Assembly (NCBI GenBank): GCA_016841005.1
Contig: JAEORG010000005.1
Coordinates: forward strand, 1-11,794
Direction: 5' to 3'
Source: Candidatus Thorarchaeota archaeon
GTDB lineage: Archaea; Asgardarchaeota; Thorarchaeia; Thorarchaeales; Thorarchaeaceae
DNA length: 11,794 bases
Below the pieces are notes generated by a model, which was not told the origin of the DNA, ran no database searches, and saw only the letters and a list, made by a program, of their open reading frames with translations. The first letter of the stretch is position 1. Every line of letters begins with the position of its first letter. Both the position numbers and the translations under genes were made by a program. Positions 5,684-11,794 of the stretch are shown here, piece after piece.

Positions 5684-6607
5684 TCAAAAGAATGGTATGA
5701 AGACAAATGCAAGCAGCCCAACAACTGCACCGATTTTATCCAGAGTACTGCCAATCATGAGTCGCTTGGAATTACTTGGACCTGTGAGAGGGGCTATACC
5801 CGCACCTCCAACAATTACGACACCTGCAACCAGTAAAAGCCAGAGGGCATAATTCGCAAATCCGAGATACCATATTAGCACATAACAGATTACGCCAATG
5901 AAATTGAGAAGAGCTGCAACAAATGCGGCAATTTTGTAACCGTAGACCCGAGCAATAGTGCGCACATCTCTTAGAGCATCACCTTCTACATCTTCAGCTC
6001 CTTTTATTGTTTCACGAGCCTGAAGAATCATAAATGCAGTGATGAAGAAAAGCCATGTAGGGATGGGAAAAACAATGTTAGCAACTGTTTCACCATATAC
6101 TAGCGAACCATAGATTACTCCAAAAGCGAAAGAAAATGCAACCATGAAATTACCAGCTATACCCAGTTGTTTCACCTTCGCTGCATAGGCATACCCAACA
6201 ATAAGGAATACAATAACAACCGCAGTTCCGATTGGACCATTTAACCATGCAAAGAGGACACCTATACTACTCAGAAATCCAACATATATCCAAGCCTGCC
6301 TTATTGTCATTCTACCACTTGGTAATGCTCGATGATGTCTGTTGATTTTATCAATTTCAATATCGAAAATATCATTGACCACATTACCTCCAGCAGCTAC
6401 GAAGAAATATGTGATATAGGCATAGATGAAGTTCAGCAACAATGTAGTTGTATCAACAATGCCGACATCAACTTTTGATGCAATGGCTATACCAGCAATC
6501 ACTGTAAGCCCTCCAATGATACAGTTTTGAGGGCGAATAATTGAAAGAAATGCCTTTGGATCAATCTTGGTGTTTTTTGATGTGGTTTCGGATTCAACAG
6601 AACTCAT
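5684..6607 (-). CDS. UbiA-family prenyltransferase, probable digeranylgeranylglyceryl phosphate synthase
   Basis: This integral membrane enzyme probably transfers a second geranylgeranyl group to geranylgeranylglyceryl phosphate, a core step of archaeal ether-lipid synthesis. Counting from the upstream ATG at 6619, I see RPQNCIIGGL at 29-38, the first Asp-rich motif NDIFDIEID at 82-90 (NDxxDxxxD, Mg-diphosphate binding) followed by KINR and LPSGR, and the second motif EDVEGD at 209-214 giving DxxxD. About eight or nine membrane helices follow the UbiA pattern. The ATG at 6607 is preferred over 6619 because GGAG lies six bases before it; this removes four residues and gives 307 aa. UbiA paralogues for quinone or haem synthesis are alternatives, but the RETIKGAEDVEGD block fits the archaeal lipid enzyme best. 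Confidence 0.85.
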   Translation of the reverse strand: MSSVESETTSKNTKIDPKAFLSIIRPQNCIIGGLTVIAGIAIASKVDVGIVDTTTLLLNFIYAYITYFFVAAGGNVVNDIFDIEIDKINRHHRALPSGRMTIRQAWIYVGFLSSIGVLFAWLNGPIGTAVVIVFLIVGYAYAAKVKQLGIAGNFMVAFSFAFGVIYGSLVYGETVANIVFPIPTWLFFITAFMILQARETIKGAEDVEGDALRDVRTIARVYGYKIAAFVAALLNFIGVICYVLIWYLGFANYALWLLLVAGVVIVGGAGIAPLTGPSNSKRLMIGSTLDKIGAVVGLLAFVFIPFF

Positions 6608-6635
6608 ACTACTCTCCATCCATCATGCTTGCACC

Positions 6636-6643
6636 TTATAATT
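6636..6643 (-). promoter_or_regulatory. TATA box for the prenyltransferase gene
   Basis: On the minus strand this reads AATTATAA, an AT-rich TATA element preceded by TAATCA. It predicts transcription starting near 6614, within a few bases of the chosen ATG, so the message would be almost leaderless. Confidence 0.45.
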
Positions 6644-6716
6644 TGATTAAAGGGTTTCGGGAAGCTCAAGTCAGTACTTACCCAATGACTCTTATTTGAA
6701 AATTCTTCAGCTCGAG

Positions 6717-7238
6717 ATGGAGTTGGTGTTAGTGTTCAAAGATCTTCCAAAAGAAGACCTCATGAAATTAATTGATGTGTATGCCAAAGCATGGCAGGCG
6801 ATGGACGGTGCATACTTTTTAGCTCTGGAAGAGAAATACGGTATGGACATTGCAATAGAGATGGACAAAGCAGCTTGGAGAATTTTCTCACCTATCGAAG
6901 CAAAACGTATTATGAAAGAGTTTGACATACCTCAAAATGGCGGCTTAAAAGCACTAGAGCAGGCATTGGGATATCGTGTATACGCCACATTGAATAAACA
7001 GTCCACAGAATGGAAAGATAAGAAAACGCTAGTCTTCACAATGGAAGCATGTAGAGTGCAAGTTGCGAGAAATAGAAAGGGACTTCCAGATTTTCCCTGT
7101 AAGCAAGTGGGCATAATTGAATATGAGGAGTTTGCTAAGACAATCGATCCCCGGATAATTACTAGATGTAGTTTCTGTCCTCCGGATGAACACCCTGAGA
7201 ATGCGTATTGCAAATGGGAATTTTATTTGGAGGAATGA
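6717..7238 (+). CDS. DUF6125-like Cys-rich protein (ATC-hydrolase-related)
   Basis: A soluble 173-residue protein. The N-terminal half is helical (LPKEDLMKLIDVYAKAW, then an acidic/aromatic helix). The C-terminal half carries MEACRVQVARNRKGLPDFPC (C112, C128) and TRCSFCPPDEHPENAYCKWEF (C151, C154, H159, C165). From memory this is the DUF6125 family, distantly like L-2-amino-thiazoline-4-carboxylic acid hydrolase domains, often in archaea and anaerobic bacteria. The five cysteines and a histidine suggest a bound metal or Fe-S cluster; that is inference and no reaction is known. A TTG at 6696 would add seven residues; ATG 6717 is preferred, but no ribosome-binding site decides it and GTG 6726/6732 remain possible. 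First gene of a three-gene rightward operon. Confidence 0.75.
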   Translation: MELVLVFKDLPKEDLMKLIDVYAKAWQAMDGAYFLALEEKYGMDIAIEMDKAAWRIFSPIEAKRIMKEFDIPQNGGLKALEQALGYRVYATLNKQSTEWKDKKTLVFTMEACRVQVARNRKGLPDFPCKQVGIIEYEEFAKTIDPRIITRCSFCPPDEHPENAYCKWEFYLEE

Positions 7239-7251
7239 GTGACTGAAAGGA

Positions 7252-8088
7252 GTGTCGTTTGGTCCTGCGGGATATCCAGATGATGCGAAGGGCAATGTCA
7301 AGAAAGTATTCGATATTCTGAAAGAAGCGAAGTTATCCGCCCTTGAATATGCTGCAGTCTACGGTTTAAGAACAAAGGAAGAAAAGGCTCGTCTAATTGG
7401 CAAACTTGCCGCTGAGAATGGAATTGCAATGAGTCTTCATGCTGCGTACTATATTAGTCTGGCATCAAAGAGTCTTGAAATTAGAAACAGGTCAAAACAA
7501 CGTCTGGTGAAAGCACTGACACTCGCACCATTGATGGGTGTGAAAAGAATTGTTTTTCACGCGGGAACCCATGGAGGATTACCACCTGAGGTATCTTACA
7601 AAATCATAAGAATTGCATTGCAAGAAGTATGGAATGAAGCAGGACAACTAGGTGATGGCGCATTACTGGCGCCGGAGATTGCAGGTAAGATTAATGCATT
7701 TGGTTCTGTTGAGGAGATTATTAGACTCTGCCAAGATGTGGAAGGTGCAATTCCCACAATTGATTGGGCGCATCTATATGCAAGAAGCCAAGGAACGATA
7801 AACGACAAGAGTAGCTATCTTAAGATTCTCGAGAAATTTGAAGACGCTTTGGGAAAGCAATTTGCCGAGAATATGCACTTTCATATTAGTGGAATTGAGT
7901 ATACTCAGGCTGGTGAATCAAAACATCGTCCACTAGGAGGAGAGTGGGGACCTGATATTTTACCGCTGGTCGAAATAATAGCAGAAGTGGGTTATAAGCC
8001 AACATTCATTTCGGAATCAACAGAGCCATTACGAGGCGCATTATTCGCCAAGTATCTTCTTGAAGAAGTGGAGAGATCTCGAAAATGA
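7252..8088 (+). CDS. endonuclease IV-like TIM-barrel protein
   Basis: A 278-residue protein of the AP-endonuclease/xylose-isomerase-like TIM-barrel superfamily, in the deoxyribonuclease IV (Nfo) branch, which cuts DNA 5' of abasic sites using three zinc ions. Metal ligands by motif: H63 (SLHAAYY), H103 (FHAGTHGG), E142 (APEIAGK), D171 and H174 (IDWAH), H209 or H211 (MHFHISGIEY), H225 (ESKHRPLG) and E255 (ISES). The position matching E. coli Asp229 is Ser223, so the third-zinc site differs; a distinct substrate is possible. The GTG start has GGAG overlapping it; an in-frame CTG at 7243 with GGAGG nine bases upstream would give MKGVSFGPAG, closer to the family N-terminus. It follows the Cys-rich gene by 13 bases and overlaps the methyltransferase gene by 4. 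Confidence 0.85.
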   Translation: MSFGPAGYPDDAKGNVKKVFDILKEAKLSALEYAAVYGLRTKEEKARLIGKLAAENGIAMSLHAAYYISLASKSLEIRNRSKQRLVKALTLAPLMGVKRIVFHAGTHGGLPPEVSYKIIRIALQEVWNEAGQLGDGALLAPEIAGKINAFGSVEEIIRLCQDVEGAIPTIDWAHLYARSQGTINDKSSYLKILEKFEDALGKQFAENMHFHISGIEYTQAGESKHRPLGGEWGPDILPLVEIIAEVGYKPTFISESTEPLRGALFAKYLLEEVERSRK

Positions 8089-9428
8089 CTGAACTGATGT
8101 TTATCTTTGGAAAGAATTGGCTTCTCTCATTAGCAGAATTGATAGTTCATCTTGAGGACAAAGGTCTCTTTAGAGAGATAAAGGACTATTCAAAGTCAGG
8201 GGCGATCATATCAACAAGTCGGTCAGTCACAAATGGAAACATCATAGACATTCAGAGTTCACTCGGTGGATGCTTCAAGGTTGGACGGGTCATCCATTCA
8301 TACAACATTAACGAAGTTAAGGATGCATATCCGTCAGAGGGAGGACCAAACAAGGAAGCAAGGAGAACTATCTCTGATTGCCCTTGGATTCATAGTGTTT
8401 TTGGAAAACCACGAGGTAAGAAAATAAGGTTCGCAGTTTCAACATACCAGTCACATACCAAGAAGGCTCCTGTTCACTACACACATTTTACAAAGGGATT
8501 GAATGATTCAATCAAGAAGATTCTGCTAGAAAAAGGAGCTCGGAAAGTAGACTATGTTATGTATGATAAACCTGATAGAAGAAATGAGAGAAGAATCAAT
8601 ACTGCTCTCTGGCCTCATACAATATCTAAGCATAATCTGCTTAAACCTCCTAATGCTGAAATCCTTGCATTATACACAGAAACCGGTTTATACCTCTCGA
8701 AGACTGTAGCAGTATATGATTCTATGTTACAACAGTATCGTGATGAGTCACGTCCGTATATCTCATCCGAAATTAGTACAAGCCCCAAGATTTGCAGAAC
8801 ATTGCTGAATTTCGCTGGTGCTCGAAGTGGAGATGTTGTTCTGGACCCATTTTGCGGGAGTGGAACCCTCCTAATGGAGGCAGCTTTGTTAGATATGAAA
8901 TGTATAGGTCTTGATTTGGATGGGAACGCAGTAGAAGGATCTCGCTCGAACTTACTCTGGCTAGGGAGAGATTTAGGATCGCAAATCAATTTTAGAATCT
9001 ATAAAGGAGATGCCTCTGAAGCAGATGATTTGATTAAATCGAAGGTTGATGCGATAGCCTTTGAACCTCACCTAGGTCCAACCTATAAAGATAGACCTAC
9101 TCGTGTTGAAGCTGAGAAAGAGATGAGGAGCCTCACATTACTATATCGCTCAGTTTTGAAGTCCTTGAGCAAGATTCTCAGGAAGGATGGTAGAATCGCT
9201 ATGACTATTCCTGTTATTCGAACTACTGAAGGAGAGGTTAGTCTTGACCTAAGGGAGATGCTTAAGGATACAGAATTTGATGTCTATAGACTGCTCCCAC
9301 AACATGCGTTTCGTAACTTTGTTATGTCAAAACGTGAGATTGACATAAAGACGAATAGAACTATTCTTCCTGAACGCAAGAGAGGACAGATTATTCAGCG
9401 AGAGGTTGTGATGTTAGGGAGAGGCTAA
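8085..9428 (+). CDS. Trm11-like SAM-dependent RNA methyltransferase
   Basis: A 447-residue methyltransferase of the Trm11/TrmG10 type, which makes N2-methylguanosine in tRNA. The N-terminal 1-180 is a poorly conserved RNA-binding region in the place of a THUMP/ferredoxin-like domain. The catalytic part begins at about residue 223: RPYISSEISTSPKICRTLLN is the family's lead-in helix, DPFCGSGT at 254-261 is SAM motif I, and GLDLDGNAV at 275-283 is motif II. Motif IV is EPHLGP at 327-332 rather than the usual DPPY-type tetrad. A second half-barrel helix-strand pattern continues to residue 447. The ATG overlaps the upstream stop (ATGA), so it is translationally coupled. The 3' end overlaps the convergent longin-like gene by 4 bases. 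Target nucleotide uncertain because of motif IV. Confidence 0.82.
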   Translation: MTELMFIFGKNWLLSLAELIVHLEDKGLFREIKDYSKSGAIISTSRSVTNGNIIDIQSSLGGCFKVGRVIHSYNINEVKDAYPSEGGPNKEARRTISDCPWIHSVFGKPRGKKIRFAVSTYQSHTKKAPVHYTHFTKGLNDSIKKILLEKGARKVDYVMYDKPDRRNERRINTALWPHTISKHNLLKPPNAEILALYTETGLYLSKTVAVYDSMLQQYRDESRPYISSEISTSPKICRTLLNFAGARSGDVVLDPFCGSGTLLMEAALLDMKCIGLDLDGNAVEGSRSNLLWLGRDLGSQINFRIYKGDASEADDLIKSKVDAIAFEPHLGPTYKDRPTRVEAEKEMRSLTLLYRSVLKSLSKILRKDGRIAMTIPVIRTTEGEVSLDLREMLKDTEFDVYRLLPQHAFRNFVMSKREIDIKTNRTILPERKRGQIIQREVVMLGRG

Positions 9429-10258
9429 AACAGATTACGAATTACATCATCTAGGATTGCATAGGTTTCGAGACGGTTTAAGTCTCTTTTAACATAAGGC
9501 ATAGCATGATCGAAAATCATTGAACGGAAGGCAGTCTTACTTGTCACATCCTTTGTAGCCAATGCCACAACACGAAGCAACTCTTCAAGTGCAGATCTCA
9601 ATTTAGAGTAATTAGTATTGTAAACATCAATGGAGAGAACCTCCACTCCTCCTTCATCAATTACAATATCAGAAAGGAATGGATTCGCCTCCATGACTGG
9701 TTCTGCAAGTTCAAGAATTCGATTTATCAGCTTCTTGCGAGTCTTCTTATCTGTCTTTACTCGTAGAATAGCACGGAATAAGTGGCTATATACTTCAAGG
9801 CAATCCATTGATTTTCCAGCTATTAATGCCTCATCAGTTTCTTCGTATTGAGTTACAAGTTCATCTACAAAATTCCCAAAGCCTTTGAATGTCTGCGGAC
9901 TTCCAGTCCAATTGCTCAACACAATGTCTACAGTCTTTTCTTTTGGAATCTCTTTGCGCATGAACTCGTTGAGCGCATACTCCAGAATGAATCGCATATG
10001 ACCTACTCGAGCCTGTTTTGAAACAACCATCACAAATAACAAATGCTCATTCTCTTGCCAAACGTATCGACTGGTTTCAGTATCAATAATTCTAAGGTTC
10101 TCATGAGATGCTTTGTCTATGAATGTATGAGTTGCTGATAAGAAGGGAGCAATCAAATCCATGTCAATCTCGATTCCACTATAAGCTCGAGATACAATAT
10201 TTCTACCAGTCTGTCGCTCTATTAGCCAGACTCCATAGATTTGACGCTTATCAGACAT
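9425..10258 (-). CDS. longin-like domain protein (Asgard-type) with helical C-terminus
   Basis: A 277-residue cytosolic protein. Residues about 6-100 follow a longin/roadblock-like alpha-beta-alpha sandwich pattern: IYGVWLIERQTGRNIVSRAY (strands), DMDLIAPFLSATHTFID (helix), NLRIIDTETSRYVWQENEHLLFVMVVS (strands), then a long helix RVGHMRFILEYALNEFM. The block 'D.DLI..FLSA...F' is one I associate with Asgard longin-like proteins that act with small GTPases. Residues 145-277 are mostly helical and unrecognised. Up to 30 extra upstream residues are possible (ATG at 10348), but ATG 10258 has GGAG seven bases before it and lacks an unlikely hydrophobic lead. It lies downstream of the ICMT-like gene on the same strand with a 120-base gap and its own TATA-like element. 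Confidence 0.68.
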   Translation of the reverse strand: MSDKRQIYGVWLIERQTGRNIVSRAYSGIEIDMDLIAPFLSATHTFIDKASHENLRIIDTETSRYVWQENEHLLFVMVVSKQARVGHMRFILEYALNEFMRKEIPKEKTVDIVLSNWTGSPQTFKGFGNFVDELVTQYEETDEALIAGKSMDCLEVYSHLFRAILRVKTDKKTRKKLINRILELAEPVMEANPFLSDIVIDEGGVEVLSIDVYNTNYSKLRSALEELLRVVALATKDVTSKTAFRSMIFDHAMPYVKRDLNRLETYAILDDVIRNLF

Positions 10259-10265
10259 GTCGGAA

Positions 10266-10269
10266 CTCC
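10266..10269 (-). promoter_or_regulatory. ribosome-binding site deciding the longin-like start
   Basis: On the minus strand GGAG lies seven bases before the ATG at 10258. No comparable site precedes the longer in-frame ATG choices upstream, so this places the start just before SDKRQIYGVW. Confidence 0.6.
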
Positions 10270-10298
10270 ACATTTTTCTTACATTTGCGTTTGATAAG

Positions 10299-10307
10299 AT
10301 TATGTAA
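10299..10307 (-). promoter_or_regulatory. possible TATA box for the longin-like gene
   Basis: On the minus strand this reads TTACATAAT, about 27 bases before a start near 10276, giving a leader of about 18 bases that includes the ribosome-binding site. It supports separate transcription of the longin-like gene from the ICMT-like gene upstream. Confidence 0.35.
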
Positions 10308-10332
10308 GATAGTCTAACCATCTTTCCAGTTG

Positions 10333-10358
10333 ATATGAATAAGAACACCTATTCATAT
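10333..10358. repeat. 9-bp perfect inverted repeat between ICMT-like and longin-like genes
   Basis: ATATGAATA (10333-10341) and TATTCATAT (10350-10358) are perfect inverted repeats with an 8-base spacer. On the minus strand this lies 20 bases after the ICMT-like stop and about 30 bases upstream of the longin-like TATA element. No T-run follows. It could be an AT-rich operator for the longin-like gene or a 3' hairpin of the ICMT-like message. Confidence 0.45.
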
Positions 10359-10378
10359 ACAGAAGTTCAAGTATTGTT

Positions 10379-11242
10379 TCAATCTCGTCCTCGAAGAAAC
10401 CTAAAGTAAGTCCTAAGATTTCGTGGTGATACGTATAATCCAGGAACCTTAGACATATACTCGTTGTAGCCTTCCCCAAATCGTTCCAAGAGTTCTCCTT
10501 CTTCCACATGAATATGAATTCTGAAGCAAATATACAGAATAATGAAGAGCGTGAAAGAATACAATGAAAATCTGAGGGCACAAAAAGATACCACGATTAG
10601 AAGAACACCAAGGTATGCTGGATGACGAATAACTGAGTAAATTGCGTGTTCTTTAAACTCAGATTCTTCAGGAAAGTAAACGTATACCAGAAGACCAGTA
10701 TCAAGTCCTAATTCTGTAATAGCTCTTGCAATGGTCACAATCCCAAGCACCACAATGATGGTAGCAAGACTGATTCTGAGAATGATATCAATCTCATTAG
10801 GTACACCTAGTAGAGGTAAAATGGATCGAGAGAGAGAGATTGTCAAATCATTAACGGGTGGACTAGGAGGTAAAGACCTCACAGAAAATACCCCATGGAG
10901 GAGTACTGACATCTGCAACCATGCACCAGAAAATCCTGAAGGTAGTATTTTCTGATAGGCGAGATTACCATATTTCTCCTGCATTTCTATTCTTTTACGC
11001 CATAATCTAGTCAGTAAAGTCAATCCTATTGATGCAATAATCATACTCCCCAGCATAGGAAATAGAGGTTCAAGTTGTGTAAGCAATTGTATTTGTGGAA
11101 ATATCCTAGGAACAACATCCATGAAGAGTTGGAATCCTAAACCAATTGAAATCATGATAGGCGCTAATGCGCCAAGTAAACCGATTTTCTTACCGTCATA
11201 ACCTGGTAACTTTTCACGTATTTTTTCAATACCGTGGACCAT
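10379..11242 (-). CDS. ICMT-like (isoprenylcysteine/phospholipid methyltransferase family) membrane protein
   Basis: A 287-residue membrane methyltransferase of the ICMT/PEMT-type family, which uses SAM at the membrane face. About five or six hydrophobic segments are visible (about 22-45, 62-78, 105-120, 154-174, 209-241). The family signature is at the C-terminus: IYSVIRHPAYLGVLL at 201-215 (RHPxYxG) and EEGELLERFGEGYNEYMSKVPGLY at 247-270 (E.E.L...FG..Y..Y...VP), both SAM-binding. In eukaryotes ICMT methylates prenylated C-terminal cysteines of small GTPases; many prokaryotic relatives act on other or unknown substrates, so the substrate is not inferred. The ATG at 11242 follows a weak GTGGTT site and a T/A-rich TATA element about 35 bases upstream. 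It is read toward the longin-like gene. Confidence 0.82.
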   Translation of the reverse strand: MVHGIEKIREKLPGYDGKKIGLLGALAPIMISIGLGFQLFMDVVPRIFPQIQLLTQLEPLFPMLGSMIIASIGLTLLTRLWRKRIEMQEKYGNLAYQKILPSGFSGAWLQMSVLLHGVFSVRSLPPSPPVNDLTISLSRSILPLLGVPNEIDIILRISLATIIVVLGIVTIARAITELGLDTGLLVYVYFPEESEFKEHAIYSVIRHPAYLGVLLIVVSFCALRFSLYSFTLFIILYICFRIHIHVEEGELLERFGEGYNEYMSKVPGLYVSPRNLRTYFRFLRGRD

Positions 11243-11273
11243 TGTTGAACCACTTCTCTCTATCTTGAACCTG

Positions 11274-11287
11274 ATTAAAAATAAATA
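11274..11287 (-). promoter_or_regulatory. TATA-like element for the ICMT-like gene
   Basis: On the minus strand this reads TTATTTATTTTTAA, followed by TCAGG. It predicts transcription starting near 11253, a leader of about ten bases. Its breadth makes the exact TATA position unclear. Confidence 0.45.
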
Positions 11288-11346
11288 ACATTTGGAAGGT
11301 CTACAAAAATCATCCTAGACTGTTAATATCAGAAACTAAGAGATGA

Positions 11347-11365
11347 GATGGGGAAGAACCCCATC
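11347..11365 (-). terminator. hairpin downstream of the TFB gene, possible terminator
   Basis: GATGGGG and CCCCATC form a perfect 7-bp stem with a 5-base loop, about 40 bases past the TFB stop on the minus strand. A pyrimidine-rich stretch (TCATCTCTTAGTTTCTG) follows it, weaker than a true T-run. The rest of the 160-base gap before the ICMT-like gene holds only that gene's promoter. Confidence 0.35.
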
Positions 11366-11405
11366 CATCATTCTCTCTCCGGAAACGATTTTCGCCCAAG
11401 TCAAC

Positions 11406-11794
11406 TTAGGTCGTTGAGATTCCCAACTTCTCAACCATTTCCTTGTAACGGTTTCGCACTGTTACTTCAGTAACTCTAGCAGTTCGTGCAATCTCAAGTT
11501 GTGTACGTCGGGATCCTGTTAGGATACTCGCAACATAGATTGCAGCCGCTGCCATTCCCTTCGGGTCCTTTCCTATGGTGAGCCGTTCCTCACGAGCCAA
11601 TTGGAGAATATCAATTGCTTTCTTCTTTGCCTCTCCGGGGATTCCTAGTTCGGTCCCAAATCGATGAACAAACTCAACCGGATTTGAGTGGGGAATCTTT
11701 AGGTTAAGGTAACGAAGAATAAGTCGAACACACAGACTCAGTTCTTTGCGAGTAATGTGTATCTGATCGCAAATCTCCTCTAGGGGACGTGGTA
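11406..11794 (-). CDS. tfb: transcription initiation factor B (TFB), C-terminal part
   Basis: Only the last 128 residues are in the window; the reading frame is open to the right edge, so the N-terminal zinc ribbon, B-reader/linker and most of the first cyclin repeat lie outside. TFB is the archaeal TFIIB homologue that joins TBP-TATA to RNA polymerase. Visible is the second cyclin-like repeat: EEICDQIHITRKELSLCVRL and its following helices, then ILQLAREERLTIGKDPKGMAAAAIYVAS, the family signature of the fourth helix. The BRE-reading helix-turn-helix TQLEIARTARVTEVTVRNRYKEM follows, near the end, and the protein finishes KLGIS-T-T. An internal TTG at 11600 is not a start. Many archaea have several tfb copies; which one this is cannot be told. 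Confidence 0.95.
   Translation of the reverse strand, partial: PRPLEEICDQIHITRKELSLCVRLILRYLNLKIPHSNPVEFVHRFGTELGIPGEAKKKAIDILQLAREERLTIGKDPKGMAAAAIYVASILTGSRRTQLEIARTARVTEVTVRNRYKEMVEKLGISTT

Noticed and set aside
6013..6018. Missing first Asp (Gly207, counting from ATG 6619) in the KDIEDVEGD-type second motif of the prenyltransferase
   Set aside because: The catalytic DxxxD pair (D210 and D214) is intact, and the earlier Asp is not, to my knowledge, one of the core metal-binding residues of UbiA enzymes.
10300..10581. Leftward 93-codon frame overlapping the end of the ICMT-like gene
   Set aside because: It is a shifted frame across the conserved E.E.L...FG motif region, has no start signal and no recognisable protein pattern.
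11406..11600. Separate 64-residue HTH protein starting at a TTG
   Set aside because: The frame stays open to the window edge and its upstream part reads as TFB cyclin repeat, so it is the tail of a larger gene.
1..11794. Mobile element, CRISPR array, toxin-antitoxin or phage defence system
   Set aside because: No transposase, integrase, long terminal repeats, regularly spaced repeats or recognisable defence genes were seen; all frames are accounted for by housekeeping-like genes.

Overview
The window reads as densely packed archaeal chromosome, probably from an Asgard archaeon; Thorarchaeota-like is my best guess. The archaeal evidence is a TFB (TFIIB-like) gene running off the right edge, a UbiA-family prenyltransferase of the archaeal ether-lipid type, TATA-like boxes about 25-30 bases before several starts, and GGAG/GGTG ribosome-binding sites. 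The Asgard guess rests mainly on a longin-like domain protein (about 9.4-10.3 kb), with weaker support from a zinc-ribbon/Yip1 membrane protein and an isoprenylcysteine-methyltransferase-like protein. No marker gene fixes the lineage. I saw no rRNA, tRNA, CRISPR array, transposase or phage gene.

Left part (1-1.8 kb): a GrpB/UPF0157 protein (+), a small winged-helix/coiled-coil protein (-), and a short soluble TraB-type protein (+). The last two diverge from a region with one palindromic TATA-like element.

Centre-left (1.8-4.7 kb): the most interesting part. A leftward operon encodes a Cys-containing HTH regulator, an ECF S-component-like membrane protein and a HypB-type nickel GTPase. Facing away from it, a rightward pair encodes a winged-helix protein and a second ECF S-component-like protein. 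The roughly 120-base region between the two regulators holds several short palindromes and a helically phased repeat that look like operators. No HypA, hydrogenase, ECF ATPase or T-component is visible.

Centre (4.8-6.6 kb): a zinc-ribbon/Yip1 protein (+) with a clear TATA box and ribosome-binding site converges on the prenyltransferase (-), which probably adds the second geranylgeranyl chain of archaeal lipids.

Centre-right (6.7-9.4 kb): a rightward three-gene operon encodes a Cys-rich DUF6125-like protein, an endonuclease IV-fold TIM-barrel protein and a Trm11-like RNA methyltransferase with an atypical motif IV. The last two overlap by 4 bases.

Right part (9.4-11.8 kb): leftward genes for the longin-like protein, the ICMT-like membrane methyltransferase and the C-terminal part of TFB. 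All four convergent gene pairs are separated by 7 bases or fewer, or overlap by 4. Several starts given here are shorter than the longest possible reading frame, chosen from ribosome-binding sites, TATA spacing and family N-termini.
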